This document shows positions 1 through 8,037 of a DNA stretch of 21,738 bases, piece after piece. Below the pieces are notes generated by a model that did not search any database, was not told where the DNA came from, and saw only the letters and a list, made by a program, of their open reading frames with translations. A program made the translations under genes and the position numbers. This DNA comes from Pseudomonadota bacterium (GTDB lineage: Bacteria; Pseudomonadota; Alphaproteobacteria; Rhizobiales; Rhizobiaceae), in assembly GCA_023435335.1 (NCBI GenBank), contig JAEYRU010000303.1:1-21738 (forward strand), in the 5' to 3' direction. Position 1 is the first letter of the stretch; each line of letters opens with the position of its first letter.

Positions 1-363
1 GCCTGGTTACTGTGCGCGCGGGTTTGGGGCGCGTCGCCCGCCTCCGCCAGCCCGCTGGCCTCCAGGCTGATGGCACGCGCGGCGCAACGTGGGCTCGCCG
101 TGGCGCAGGCGGGCGACGCAACCACCACGCATGTGATCAAAGGGTACTTCTCCGCCTTCACCGAACAACGTGAAACGACCGTCGTCTATGTCTGGGATGT
201 GCTCGATCCCGCGGGCAATCGGCTCCATCGCATCCAGGGGCAGCAGAAGGTCGCAGCCGCCCAGGGCGAGGGCTGGAACTCGGTGACGCCGCAGACGATG
301 GAAGCGATCGCGGATCGCACCATCGACGATCTTGCGACGTGGCTGGTCTCCCGCACAGGCTGA
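1..363 (+). CDS. Conserved hypothetical protein, 3' part only
   Basis: The reading frame is open from the first base of the window to the TGA at 361-363, so the true start lies upstream. About 120 residues are visible. The last 80 read as a compact domain with a segment containing YVWDVLDPAGNRLHRI and ending in an amphipathic helix (EAIADRTIDDLATWL). Similar small proteins, often predicted lipoproteins, sit upstream of prs in rhizobia as far as I recall, but no function is known to me. An internal ATG at 70 has no convincing ribosome binding site and is not needed because the upstream frame is open. The gene ends 121 nt before prs on the same strand. I am fairly sure it is coding and cannot name its role. 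Confidence 0.7.
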   Translation, partial: AWLLCARVWGASPASASPLASRLMARAAQRGLAVAQAGDATTTHVIKGYFSAFTEQRETTVVYVWDVLDPAGNRLHRIQGQQKVAAAQGEGWNSVTPQTMEAIADRTIDDLATWLVSRTG

Positions 364-418
364 GCCTGACACAGTCCGAGGTTTCCCCTGCGTTTCTCGG
401 CCATTTGCCGGCGAAGGC

Positions 419-446
419 TTGCATTCACGCCAGACGCCGCTAAAAG
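419..446 (+). promoter_or_regulatory. Candidate sigma-70 promoter of prs
   Basis: TTGCAT at 419-424 and TAAAAG at 441-446 are separated by 16 nt. Transcription would start near 453 and leave a leader of about 30 nt before the prs ATG at 485. The match is moderate, and read-through from the upstream gene is also possible. Confidence 0.4.
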
Positions 447-484
447 CCCGCTCAGGTTCTCCGGCCGTTCACCAGGGACGCTGC

Positions 485-1417
485 ATGAAGCTCTTCGCGG
501 GCAATTCCAATAGGGTGCTGGCCGAGGCCGTCGCCCGCTATCTCAACATCTCCCTCGGAAAGGCCACCGTTCGGCGCTTCGCCGACCAGGAGATATTCGT
601 CGAGATCCAGGAGAATGTGCGCGGGGAGGACGTTTTCGTCCTGCAATCGACCTCGTATCCGGCCAACGATCACCTGATGGAACTGCTCATCCTGATCGAC
701 GCCTTCAAACGCTCCTCGGCGCGACGCATCACCGCCGTCATTCCCTATTTCGGCTATGCGCGGCAGGATCGCCGCACCTCGGGCCGCACCCCCATCTCGG
801 CCAAGCTGGTCGCCAACCTCATCACCCAGGCGGGCGCCGACCGGGTGCTCACGCTCGACCTTCACGCCGGACAGATCCAGGGTTTCTTCGATATCCCGAC
901 CGACAATCTCTATTCGGTGCCGGTGCTCGCCCGCGACGTGAAGGCGCACTATCAGCTCTCGAACCTGATGGTGGTATCGCCCGACGTCGGCGGCGTCGTG
1001 CGCGCACGCGCTCTCGCCAAGCGCATCGATGCGCCGCTGGCCATCGTCGACAAGCGGCGGGACAGGCCGGGTGAGTCGGAGGTCATGAACGTGATCGGCG
1101 ACGTGCACGGCAAGGATTGCATCCTCATCGACGACATCGTCGATTCCGGCGGCACTCTCTGCAACGCGGCGGACGCATTGCTTGCCCAGGGCGCCACCAG
1201 CGTTACCGCCTACATCACCCACGGCGTACTGTCCGGCGGCGCCGTGGCGCGCATCACCGGTTCCAAGCTCAAGGAACTGGTGATCACCGACTCGATCCAG
1301 CCGACCTCGAACGTCGAGGCGGCTCGCAACATCCGCGTCGTTCCGATTGCGGACCTGCTCGGCGAAGCGATTTCCCGCACGGCCAGCGAAGAATCGGTCT
1401 CCAGCCTGTTCGACTAA
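485..1417 (+). CDS. prs: Ribose-phosphate pyrophosphokinase (PRPP synthetase)
   Basis: The cytosolic enzyme makes 5-phosphoribosyl-1-pyrophosphate from ribose 5-phosphate and ATP, the precursor for purines, pyrimidines, histidine, tryptophan and NAD. The 310-residue product has the usual class I length. Visible motifs are the N-terminal KLFAGNSN, the FADQEIFVEI segment (residues 32-41), the flexible-loop region YARQDRR (91-97), DLHAGQIQGFF (125-135) and the PRPP-binding loop DDIVDSGGT (216-224). The open frame extends upstream to 332, but the ATG at 485 gives the family N-terminus and has an AGGGA-type ribosome binding site. The gene converges with chrA with only 22 nt between the stops and no obvious terminator. 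PRPP from this enzyme is the co-substrate of the apt product encoded further along. Confidence 0.97.
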   Translation: MKLFAGNSNRVLAEAVARYLNISLGKATVRRFADQEIFVEIQENVRGEDVFVLQSTSYPANDHLMELLILIDAFKRSSARRITAVIPYFGYARQDRRTSGRTPISAKLVANLITQAGADRVLTLDLHAGQIQGFFDIPTDNLYSVPVLARDVKAHYQLSNLMVVSPDVGGVVRARALAKRIDAPLAIVDKRRDRPGESEVMNVIGDVHGKDCILIDDIVDSGGTLCNAADALLAQGATSVTAYITHGVLSGGAVARITGSKLKELVITDSIQPTSNVEAARNIRVVPIADLLGEAISRTASEESVSSLFD

Positions 1418-1439
1418 ACTCGCGACGCCCACTCTGCTT

Positions 1440-2819
1440 TCAGGCCGGCGCAAGGCCAAGCATCAGCATCGCCGTGCCCGCCAGCGCGGCTCCGCCCAGC
1501 ACCGCGAACAGGTTGACGTGATAGCGCAGCAGCGCGACGCCCGCCGCCACGGCGATCAGCGCCGATGCCGGATCGAAGCTCGCGACCTCCGGAACCGGGA
1601 TGCCGGCCGGGCCGACGCGGAACTCGCCGACCCCCGTGAACAGTACATGCAGGGCGAACCACAGCGCCAGATTGGCGATGACGCCCACCACGGCCGCCGT
1701 GACCCCCGCCAGCGCCGAGGCCAGCCAGCGCACGTTGCGCACCGTCTCGACATAGGGGGCGCCGGCGAAGATCCACAGGAAGCAGGGCACGAAGGTGAAC
1801 CACAGCGTCACCGCTGCGCCGGCAAGCCCGCCGGCCAGCGGATCGAGGCCTGACAGCCTTGCGCCGCCGAGGAAGCCGACGAAGATGAGGACGAGGATCA
1901 GCGGCCCCGGCGTGCTTTCCGCCAAGCCTAGCCCGGTTAGCATTTCGTCCGGTCTCAGCCAGCCGTAGATCTCCACAGCCTGCTGCGCGACATAGGCCAG
2001 CACCGCATAAGCGCCACCGAAAGTGACGGCCGCCATGATCGAAAAGAACCGCGCCTCCGTCGTGAAGACATTGCCGGCTCCGAGGATCAAGTAGAGGGCG
2101 GCAAGTGGCAGGAACCAGATCGCGAGCCAGGTGATCGAGGTGCGCAGGAAGCGCGCGAGCGACGGATGCGTCCATTCCGCCCGTGGCTCCGCGATTTCAA
2201 CCCCGTTTCCATTCGCGTTCGCCGTCTGCGGGCTCCATCCCGTCCATGCTCCGATGGCGCCCATCAGCGCCGCCGCCAGGATGATGAGCGGAAACGGCAG
2301 GCTGAGCAGGGCGATGCCGACAAAGGCTGCCAGGGCGAGAGCGACCATGTAGCCGTTCTTCAGCGCGCGTTTCGACACGCGGATCAACGCTTCCAGCACC
2401 ACCGCCAGCACGGCGGCCTTGAGCCCGAAAAGCAGGCCCGCCACCACTGGCACGTCACCGAGCAGCAGGTAGAGCGCCGAAAGAGCGGTCAGCACGATCG
2501 CGCCGGGCAGCACGAAGAGCAGCCCGGCGACAAGCCCCCCGCGAACTCCGTGCAGCAGCCAGCCCGCATAGGTGGCGAGCTGCATCGCCTCCGGCCCGGG
2601 CAGCAGCATGCAGTAGTTGAGCGCGTGCAGGAAGCGCGCCTCGTCGAGCCATTTGCGCTCGTCCACCAGCATCCGGTGCATGAGCGCGATCTGCCCTGCC
2701 GGCCCGCCGAAGGACAGGAGCCCTATGCGGCCGAACACGCGGACGAGATCGTCGAACGGAACGACGGGGCTGGTCCCCGCGGCAGCTTTCCCCTCCTCAG
2801 GTATTTGCGGGCCAGTCAT
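1440..2819 (-). CDS. chrA: Chromate efflux transporter, two-domain CHR family
   Basis: This inner-membrane protein is expected to export chromate, which enters cells through sulfate transporters. The 459 residues form two CHR domains. The first carries SFGGPAGQIALM (36-47) and LLPGPEAMQLATYAGW (72-87); the second carries FGGAYAVLAYV (267-277) and ESTPGPLILV (301-310). Around ten to twelve hydrophobic segments are visible, with a hydrophilic linker near residues 196-222. I chose the ATG at 2819 because GGGGAAA lies just upstream; an in-frame ATG at 2831 lacks a good site. The start lies inside the end of the upstream rhodanese-ChrB gene (23 nt overlap), so the two are probably translationally coupled. 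Long-chain ChrA proteins with adjacent ChrB-type genes are an established chromate-resistance arrangement; the substrate here is inferred. Confidence 0.93.
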   Translation of the reverse strand: MTGPQIPEEGKAAAGTSPVVPFDDLVRVFGRIGLLSFGGPAGQIALMHRMLVDERKWLDEARFLHALNYCMLLPGPEAMQLATYAGWLLHGVRGGLVAGLLFVLPGAIVLTALSALYLLLGDVPVVAGLLFGLKAAVLAVVLEALIRVSKRALKNGYMVALALAAFVGIALLSLPFPLIILAAALMGAIGAWTGWSPQTANANGNGVEIAEPRAEWTHPSLARFLRTSITWLAIWFLPLAALYLILGAGNVFTTEARFFSIMAAVTFGGAYAVLAYVAQQAVEIYGWLRPDEMLTGLGLAESTPGPLILVLIFVGFLGGARLSGLDPLAGGLAGAAVTLWFTFVPCFLWIFAGAPYVETVRNVRWLASALAGVTAAVVGVIANLALWFALHVLFTGVGEFRVGPAGIPVPEVASFDPASALIAVAAGVALLRYHVNLFAVLGGAALAGTAMLMLGLAPA

Positions 2820-3606
2820 GTGTTTCCCCATGAGCGTCGCGGGCCCATCGATAGAAGGCGTCGTATACGGCCAGCCCCGCCTCCAACTGCTGAAGGTCGT
2901 CGCGATACATCCGCGATAGGCCCAGAGAAACGGCGAGCAGTCCGGCGGCCTGCGGCGCGAGATCGTGCCGGTCCGTGTCAGCGCCGCGCACGATTGTCGC
3001 CAGCCGCAATAGCGCTTCGGCCCCCAGGCCAAATTCTTCCACCATCACATCGAAGGTGCACAGCTCTCCGCGGTGGCTCCAGAACACGCCCTCCACATCG
3101 AACGGGATAGCCCCAAATCTCTCCGCGACGTTCGTGACCTGGCCGGGCTCGACATAGAGAAACCGGGCGTCGCGATCGACGAAGCGGCGGATAAGCCACG
3201 GGCAGGCGATACGGTCGATCTTCGGCCGGTGCCGCGTAACCCATATACTGCCCGTCCGGCGGTCACTCTGCGGCAATGCCTTGGCAGCGATGACCGGGGC
3301 TCCGGCGTCCCGCCATGCAATCATGCCGCCTTCCAGTGTCTCGGCCTGTATGTTGTGGCAGCGCAGCAGGGCGGCCGCACCCTGACTGAGCTTGAGACCT
3401 TTCTGGCAAACGACGACGACCCTGCGGCCAGCCAGCGCAGGCGCTAGCTCGTCGATATTTGCGAAGGGGTGGCGAACTGCTGTCGGGATCAGGTTCGGGT
3501 CGGCGGCGAAGTCTTCGTCGGTACAGACGTCGATGATTACTGGGCACTCTGCCAGCCCGATGAGGCGCGAGAGTTGAGCAACGGTGATTTCCGTAGGTGA
3601 CGGCAT
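2797..3606 (-). CDS. Rhodanese domain fused to ChrB C-terminal domain (chromate resistance protein)
   Basis: The 269-residue protein has an N-terminal rhodanese domain (about 1-110) with the active-site loop beginning CQKG, Cys67 being the catalytic candidate. The C-terminal part (about 121-265) is a ChrB-like domain starting WVTRHRPKIDRIACPWLIRRF and ending in helices around GLSRMYRDDLQQL. ChrB proteins are linked to chromate sensing and resistance; the rhodanese part suggests sulfur transfer or thiol chemistry at the same locus. The ATG at 3606 has a strong GGGAGG six bases upstream and begins directly before the rhodanese fold; upstream in-frame ATGs, the nearest at 3624, lack this. It overlaps the start of chrA by 23 nt. 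There is no usual N-terminal ChrB domain, so calling it the regulator ChrB would be unsafe. Confidence 0.88.
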   Translation of the reverse strand: MPSPTEITVAQLSRLIGLAECPVIIDVCTDEDFAADPNLIPTAVRHPFANIDELAPALAGRRVVVVCQKGLKLSQGAAALLRCHNIQAETLEGGMIAWRDAGAPVIAAKALPQSDRRTGSIWVTRHRPKIDRIACPWLIRRFVDRDARFLYVEPGQVTNVAERFGAIPFDVEGVFWSHRGELCTFDVMVEEFGLGAEALLRLATIVRGADTDRHDLAPQAAGLLAVSLGLSRMYRDDLQQLEAGLAVYDAFYRWARDAHGETHDWPANT

Positions 3607-3696
3607 GGCGTCCTCCCAAAGCATGAGATCGGAGTGGGATTGCGGACGCGAACTTTGGGCTGCCGCCTCACGGGGCAGTCGCCGCCCCATGCGCAG

Positions 3697-3726
3697 ATAA
3701 TGTCCGACGGAATCCGCTCGTGTCAA
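3697..3726 (-). promoter_or_regulatory. Candidate promoter of the chromate-resistance pair
   Basis: On the minus strand a perfect TTGACA (3726-3721) is followed after 18 nt by CATTAT (3702-3697). Transcription would start near 3690 and give a GC-rich leader of about 84 nt before the ATG at 3606. The -10 box matches four of six consensus bases, so the call is moderate. Confidence 0.5.
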
Positions 3727-3854
3727 TCGCCGACCGCCCCGGTGTAAAGTTCTGCAGCAGCTATGCGACTGGCCCAGCCACTCATGCATCGCAGGCGGTA
3801 CCATGCGGCCGAAGCCTCGACTAATAGGGGGCTCCATTTCTGCCGGAGCATCCC

Positions 3855-5054
3855 GTGACGGACACCACGGCCCGCCTTTCCCGCCCCGATGTCGGGAACA
3901 CCACGTTCATCGTCATCTTCGCCGTCAGCTTCTGCCACATGCTGAACGACGTGATGCAGTCGCTGCTCTCGGCGATCTATCCTATGCTGAAGGAGGACTA
4001 CGGCCTCGATTTCTGGCAGATCGGGCTGCTGACTTTCACGTTCCAGGTCACCGCCTCGCTGCTGCAGCCAGCAATCGGACTGTTCATCGACAAGCGTCCG
4101 ATGCCGAATTCGCTCCCCTTTGGCATGGGCTCCAGCCTCCTCGGCCTGCTCCTGTTGGCCTTCGCCACCAGTTATCCCCTTCTCCTGTGCGGTGCCGCCC
4201 TGATCGGTATCGGCTCCGCCATCTTCCACCCCGAGTCGTCGCGCGTGGCGCGCATGGCCTCGGGTGGCCGGTTTGGAATGGCGCAGTCCTTCTTCCAGGT
4301 CGGAGGCAATTTCGGCCACGCCATCGGCCCCCTGCTGGCGGCCTTCATCATCGTGCCGCGTGGCCAGGGCAGTGTCGCCTGGTTCGCGCTGGCAGCACTT
4401 CTGGGCATGGCGATCCTGCAGCGGGTGGGGCGCTGGTACGAAAAGCAGCGCGTGGCCGCTGTCGCGCGCGGCGGCGTCAACCGCGCCATGCCTTTTGGCC
4501 GTCGACAGACAACGGTATTCCTGCTGGTGCTGATGCTGCTCACCTTCTCGAAGAACGCTTACATGGCGAGCATTTCCAGCTACTACACCTTCTACACGAT
4601 CGAGCGCTTCGCCCTCGACATCCAGCAGGCGCAGGTCATGCTGTTCCTCTTCCTCGGTGCGGTCGCTCTGGGCACCCTGCTCGGCGGCCCTGTCGGCGAC
4701 CGCATCGGCACCAAGACCGTGATCTGGTTCTCGATCCTCGGCGTCCTGCCCTTCACCCTGGCGCTGCCATACATGGACCTGTTCTGGACGGGCGTCTTCT
4801 CGGTGATCATCGGGCTCATCCTCGCCTCGGCCTTCCCGGCGATCGTGGTGCTCGCGCAGGAACTGATGCCGGGCCGCGTGGGCATGGTTGCCGGCATATT
4901 CTTCGGCTTCGCCTTCGGCATGGCCGGCATCGCGGCGGCCGTGCTCGGGGTTGTGGCCGACGCCAGGGGCATCGAGTATGTCTACTGGCTGTGTTCGTTC
5001 CTGCCCCTGACGGGGCTGCTCGCGATCTTCCTACCCAACCTCAGGAAGGCCTGA
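3855..5054 (+). CDS. MFS transporter, fosmidomycin-resistance (Fsr) family
   Basis: This 399-residue inner-membrane protein has the hydrophobic pattern of a 12-helix major facilitator. Family marks are SFCHMLNDVMQSLLSAIYPMLK near the N-terminus, FIDKRPMP between helices 2 and 3, and FHPESSRVARMASGGRFG around residues 124-141, typical of Fsr homologues. Fsr of E. coli exports fosmidomycin; the natural substrate here is unknown. The start is a GTG at 3855 with GGAG about six bases upstream; no in-frame ATG gives a better N-terminus. It is divergent from the chromate-resistance pair across about 248 nt and is the last gene before the rplY promoter. Whether it belongs functionally to the chromate block cannot be read from sequence. 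Confidence 0.9.
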   Translation: MTDTTARLSRPDVGNTTFIVIFAVSFCHMLNDVMQSLLSAIYPMLKEDYGLDFWQIGLLTFTFQVTASLLQPAIGLFIDKRPMPNSLPFGMGSSLLGLLLLAFATSYPLLLCGAALIGIGSAIFHPESSRVARMASGGRFGMAQSFFQVGGNFGHAIGPLLAAFIIVPRGQGSVAWFALAALLGMAILQRVGRWYEKQRVAAVARGGVNRAMPFGRRQTTVFLLVLMLLTFSKNAYMASISSYYTFYTIERFALDIQQAQVMLFLFLGAVALGTLLGGPVGDRIGTKTVIWFSILGVLPFTLALPYMDLFWTGVFSVIIGLILASAFPAIVVLAQELMPGRVGMVAGIFFGFAFGMAGIAAAVLGVVADARGIEYVYWLCSFLPLTGLLAIFLPNLRKA

Positions 5055-5072
5055 TCCCACCCACCCTGCATC

Positions 5073-5101
5073 TTGCGGCACTCGGCGCCTTCGGTTATAG
5101 A
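5073..5101 (+). promoter_or_regulatory. Candidate promoter of rplY-pth
   Basis: TTGCGG (5073-5078), preceded by C as in the rhizobial CTTG box, is followed after exactly 17 nt by TATAGA (5096-5101). Transcription would start near 5108 and give a leader of about 120 nt before rplY. Confidence 0.55.
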
Positions 5102-5226
5102 GCCGCCACCCGTGCAGACACCCTTGGAGGCAACGCGGGGCGGAGCGGTTGGCGCAAACCAGCCGCTTTCGACGTTTCCGGGCCGGCCTGTCCGCCGGAA
5201 GCGCTCCACAACTGAAAGGAAATGCC

Positions 5227-5862
5227 ATGAGCCACGAGAGCTACGAGCTCCAGGCCGAGGCGCGCGAACGGGTCGGTAAGGGGTCCGCCCGGGAACTTCG
5301 CCGCAACGGTAAAGTGCCTGCCGTCATCTATGGCGACAAGCAGTCTCCCCTCGCAATCGCACTCTCCTACAAGGAAGTGTACTACAAGATCCATGGCGGC
5401 GGCTTCCTGACCACCATCGCGACGATCGACGTCGGTGGCCAGAAGATCCAGGTCCTGCCGAAGGATTACCAGCTGGATCCCGTGCGCGATTTCCCCGTGC
5501 ATGTCGACTTCCTGCGGGTCGGCAAGGACACGGTCGTGACCGTTGCCGTGCCTGTGCACTTCATCAACGAGGAGAAGTCGCCCGGCATCAAGCGCGGCGG
5601 CGTGCTCAACATCGTGCGCCACGACGTCGAATTCACTGTGCCGGCGAACTCCATTCCGGAATTCATCACGGTCGACCTCGAGGGCACCGACATCGGCGAC
5701 TCGATCCACATCTCGGCGGTCAAGCTGCCGGAGGGCGTGAAGCCGACCATTACCGACCGCGACTTCACCATCGCCACCATCGCCAGCTCTTCGGCCATGA
5801 AGCCGGAAGCTGCCGAGGACGAGGCTGCGGAAACAGCGGAAGCCGAGGGCGAAGAGGAATAG
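5227..5862 (+). CDS. rplY: 50S ribosomal protein L25/general stress protein Ctc
   Basis: This ribosomal protein binds 5S rRNA in the central protuberance of the large subunit. The 211-residue form is the long Ctc/TL5 type: an L25-like RNA-binding domain (about 1-95) containing GKGSARELRRNGKVPAVIYG and LPKDYQLDPVRDFPVHVDF, a second beta domain (about 96-185), and an acidic Ala/Glu tail (about 190-211). The frame is open further upstream (from about 5149), but the ATG at 5227 has AAAGGAA before it and begins at the family N-terminus, which matches other rhizobial proteins. It lies 24 nt upstream of pth in the same direction, the standard rplY-pth pairing. Confidence 0.96.
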   Translation: MSHESYELQAEARERVGKGSARELRRNGKVPAVIYGDKQSPLAIALSYKEVYYKIHGGGFLTTIATIDVGGQKIQVLPKDYQLDPVRDFPVHVDFLRVGKDTVVTVAVPVHFINEEKSPGIKRGGVLNIVRHDVEFTVPANSIPEFITVDLEGTDIGDSIHISAVKLPEGVKPTITDRDFTIATIASSSAMKPEAAEDEAAETAEAEGEEE

Positions 5863-5886
5863 TTCCCCTACGGCCGGAGACGGGAC

Positions 5887-6645
5887 ATGCACATCATCGC
5901 CGGTCTCGGCAACCCCGGCCCCAAGTACGAGAACAACCGGCACAATGTCGGCTTCATGGCGGCGGACGCGATAGCCCGCCGCCATTCCTTTTCTCCCTGG
6001 ACCAGGAAATTCCAGGGCCTCATCGCCGAGGGCTCGCTCGGCGGCGAGAAAGTGCTCCTCATCAAGCCGCAGACGTTCATGAACCTCTCTGGTCAGGCGG
6101 TCGGCGAGGCCATGCGATTCTACAAGCTCGCCGCGCAAGACCTGATCGTGCTCTATGATGAGCTCGACCTGGCGCCCGGCAAGGTGCGCGTGAAGTCCGG
6201 CGGCGGAGCCGGCGGCCACAACGGCATCAGGTCGCTCGATGCCCACTGCGGCAAGGACTACCGCCGCGTACGCATCGGCATCGGCCATCCCGGCGTGAAG
6301 GAACTGGTCAGCCCGCACGTGCTGGGCGACTTCGCCAAGGCCGACCGCGAATGGCTGGAGCCGCTGCTGGACGCGATCGCCGACGCTGCACCCATGCTGG
6401 TCAAGGGCGACGACAACGGCCTCATGAACAGGGTCAGCCTCGCCGTTCAGGGCAAGAAAAGCGGTGGCGGCTCCGGAGGTGAGGGCAGCTCCGGAGGTAT
6501 GTCCACGCGAGAGCAGGTGGAGGCGAAACCTGCACCGAAGGGCAAGAGCCATATCCGCCAGGCCCGGCCGAAAGAACCCCAGGTCAAGATTCCGGAAACC
6601 GGCCCGATGGCTGCCATGCTGAAGCGGCTTTTCGGCAAGGACTGA
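5887..6645 (+). CDS. pth: Peptidyl-tRNA hydrolase with C-terminal extension
   Basis: The cytosolic enzyme cleaves peptidyl-tRNAs that drop off ribosomes and recycles tRNA. Catalytic and binding residues are visible: Asn10 in GLGNPG, His19 in NRHNVGF, Asn66 in TFMNLSG, Asp91 in YDELDL and Asn112 in GGHNGIRS. The catalytic domain ends near residue 192. After it comes a Ser/Gly-rich linker (about 196-208) whose DNA repeats GCTCCGGAGGT twice, then a Lys/Pro-rich tail ending in MLKRLFGKD, so the protein is about 60 residues longer than the E. coli enzyme. Similar basic tails occur in other alphaproteobacterial Pth proteins as I recall. It follows rplY by 24 nt and is probably co-transcribed with it. 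Confidence 0.96.
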   Translation: MHIIAGLGNPGPKYENNRHNVGFMAADAIARRHSFSPWTRKFQGLIAEGSLGGEKVLLIKPQTFMNLSGQAVGEAMRFYKLAAQDLIVLYDELDLAPGKVRVKSGGGAGGHNGIRSLDAHCGKDYRRVRIGIGHPGVKELVSPHVLGDFAKADREWLEPLLDAIADAAPMLVKGDDNGLMNRVSLAVQGKKSGGGSGGEGSSGGMSTREQVEAKPAPKGKSHIRQARPKEPQVKIPETGPMAAMLKRLFGKD

Positions 6646-6744
6646 CATCGGCTGGCACGATCTGTCAGCAGAACGTCCCTGCACTACAGGCGTGGTGCCC
6701 CCTCCTGTGCTATCGAAGCGCCCCTATCGATGGGAGCGATTCTG

Positions 6745-7281
6745 ATGAGCGACGTTATCTACATGTTCGCGATGAGCCTCGACGGCTTCATCGCGCGTGA
6801 AGACGGGACCTTCGACTGGCTGGACGACTTCCCGGCGGATGCAGAATTTGATTTCCCGGCCTTCGAAGAGTCTGTCAGCGGCATTGTGATGGGTCGGGGG
6901 ACCTACGATGTCGTGCGCCGTCACGAAACATGGCCGTACTCCCGCTGGCCGACGCTCATCGCCACGCAAAGGCCAGTTTCCGACCTTCCCGATAACAGCG
7001 AAATCCTGTCGGGCGACCCGCAGGCACTTCTTGGCCGACTGCGAGAGATGGGCGCCACGGGCCGGATATGGATTCTCGGCGGCGGGGATTTGGCCCGCCA
7101 GTTCATGGATGCAGGCCTTCTCGACATCGTCGAGGTGGGGACGATTCCGGTAATCCTGGGATCCGGCATCCCGGCCTTCGGCGGGGCGCAGCCTGACCGA
7201 TGGCTCGACCTGGAATTCGCCAAGGCGCTGAAGAACGGAGCGGTGCACAGTCGCTACCGGTTGCGGCGGGGAATGCTTTAG
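6745..7281 (+). CDS. Dihydrofolate reductase/RibD C-terminal domain family protein
   Basis: The 178-residue product is a single DHFR-like fold of the YwjB/YyaP type. Marks are SLDGFIA (11-17), MGRGTYD (49-55), the nucleotide-binding ILGGGDL (110-116) and PVILGSGIPAF (135-145). Relatives are predicted NAD(P)H-dependent reductases, mostly uncharacterised; this is not the essential FolA. An ATG at 6730 is in frame, but GGGAG lies eight bases before the ATG at 6745, which also gives the family N-terminus. It stands alone after pth (99 nt gap), with ExoD following after 73 nt, and is not part of the usual housekeeping order in this region. Confidence 0.85.
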   Translation: MSDVIYMFAMSLDGFIAREDGTFDWLDDFPADAEFDFPAFEESVSGIVMGRGTYDVVRRHETWPYSRWPTLIATQRPVSDLPDNSEILSGDPQALLGRLREMGATGRIWILGGGDLARQFMDAGLLDIVEVGTIPVILGSGIPAFGGAQPDRWLDLEFAKALKNGAVHSRYRLRRGML

Positions 7282-7354
7282 CCGGTACCTTCTTTCCCTA
7301 TGAACGCCCAGGAGCAAAATCCGCTCTCGCGAGTTCGGCTCTTGAAGAGGTATC

Positions 7355-7942
7355 ATGACGAAGGGCAAGAACTCCGGCGAGGTGCAGGCGGTCCTTGAGG
7401 ACGTCGGGCAGGCAGGCGGACAGGAAGAGGTCACGGTCGCGCAGATCGTGAGCGAGATCGGCGCGGGCGCATTCGGGCCCCTGCTGCTCGTTCCCGCCCT
7501 CATACTCGTCAGCCCCGCGAGCGGCGTTCCCGGAATGCCGACGATCGGCTCCTTGATCATATCGCTCGTCGCGGTCCAGATGCTGTTCGGCCGGGAGGAA
7601 GTCTGGCTGCCGGGTTTCGTTCGTCGCCGCTCTATCGCGCGCTCACGCATGGAGCGGGTCTTGTCGTTCCTGCGCAAGCCGGCTGGCTATATCGATTGGT
7701 TCACACGCGAACGTCTCGTCTTCCTCACGCGCCCCCCGTTCATCACGATCCCGGCCCTCTTCAGTTCGCTCATGGTCGTCATGGCGCCGGCTTTCGAAAC
7801 AGTTCCGTTCTCGGTGTCGGTCGCGGCCGTTGCAGTCGGATTGTTCGCCCTCGCCATGCTCGCCAGGGACGGGCTGATGTCCCTGCTCGCCATGGCAGTG
7901 TTTGGTGGCGTCGGCTATCTCGTGGGGTCCGTGCTGCTCTGA
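7355..7942 (+). CDS. ExoD-family exopolysaccharide synthesis membrane protein
   Basis: The 195-residue product has an N-terminal cytoplasmic part (about 1-35) and four or more hydrophobic segments: around 36-50, 60-77, 130-150 and 155-195. The segment GAFGPLLLVPALILVSPASGVPGMPTI, the LPGFVRRRSI stretch and the closing YLVGSVLL are typical of ExoD. In Sinorhizobium meliloti, exoD mutants have altered exopolysaccharide and are alkali sensitive; the biochemical role is not settled. The ATG at 7355 follows a GAGG motif. The gene is flanked by non-coding spacers on both sides and is probably monocistronic. The symbol exoD is withheld because paralogues are common. Confidence 0.85.
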   Translation: MTKGKNSGEVQAVLEDVGQAGGQEEVTVAQIVSEIGAGAFGPLLLVPALILVSPASGVPGMPTIGSLIISLVAVQMLFGREEVWLPGFVRRRSIARSRMERVLSFLRKPAGYIDWFTRERLVFLTRPPFITIPALFSSLMVVMAPAFETVPFSVSVAAVAVGLFALAMLARDGLMSLLAMAVFGGVGYLVGSVLL

Positions 7943-7968
7943 CGCGCCGCAGGTCCGTCGGCAAAGGC

Positions 7969-7997
7969 TTGACGATCATTGCCCCTTTCGCCCATAG
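7969..7997 (+). promoter_or_regulatory. Candidate promoter of ychF
   Basis: TTGACG (7969-7974), preceded by C, is followed after 17 nt by CCATAG (7992-7997). The -35 box is good and the -10 box is weak. A start near 8004 would leave about 34 nt of leader before the ATG at 8038. Confidence 0.4.
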
Positions 7998-8037
7998 CCC
8001 TGAGCAAATTCCGGCATCCCGTTAGGACCAATCCATC

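Noticed and set aside
1418..1439. Search for a terminator between prs and chrA
   Set aside because: Only 22 nt with no stem and no T-run; nothing to annotate.
452..1459. Long open frame antisense to prs (335 codons)
   Set aside because: It mirrors the codon pattern of prs in GC-rich DNA, has low-complexity Arg/Gly/Val/Asp composition and no recognisable domain.
2820..3032. N-terminal extension of chrA
   Set aside because: The extra frame lies inside the rhodanese-ChrB gene and has no family similarity; the ATG at 2819 has a good ribosome binding site.
3803..5215. 470-codon frame overlapping the MFS gene
   Set aside because: It is the +2 shadow of the Fsr-type gene, full of Arg, His and Pro, while the 3855 frame gives a clear 12-helix transporter.
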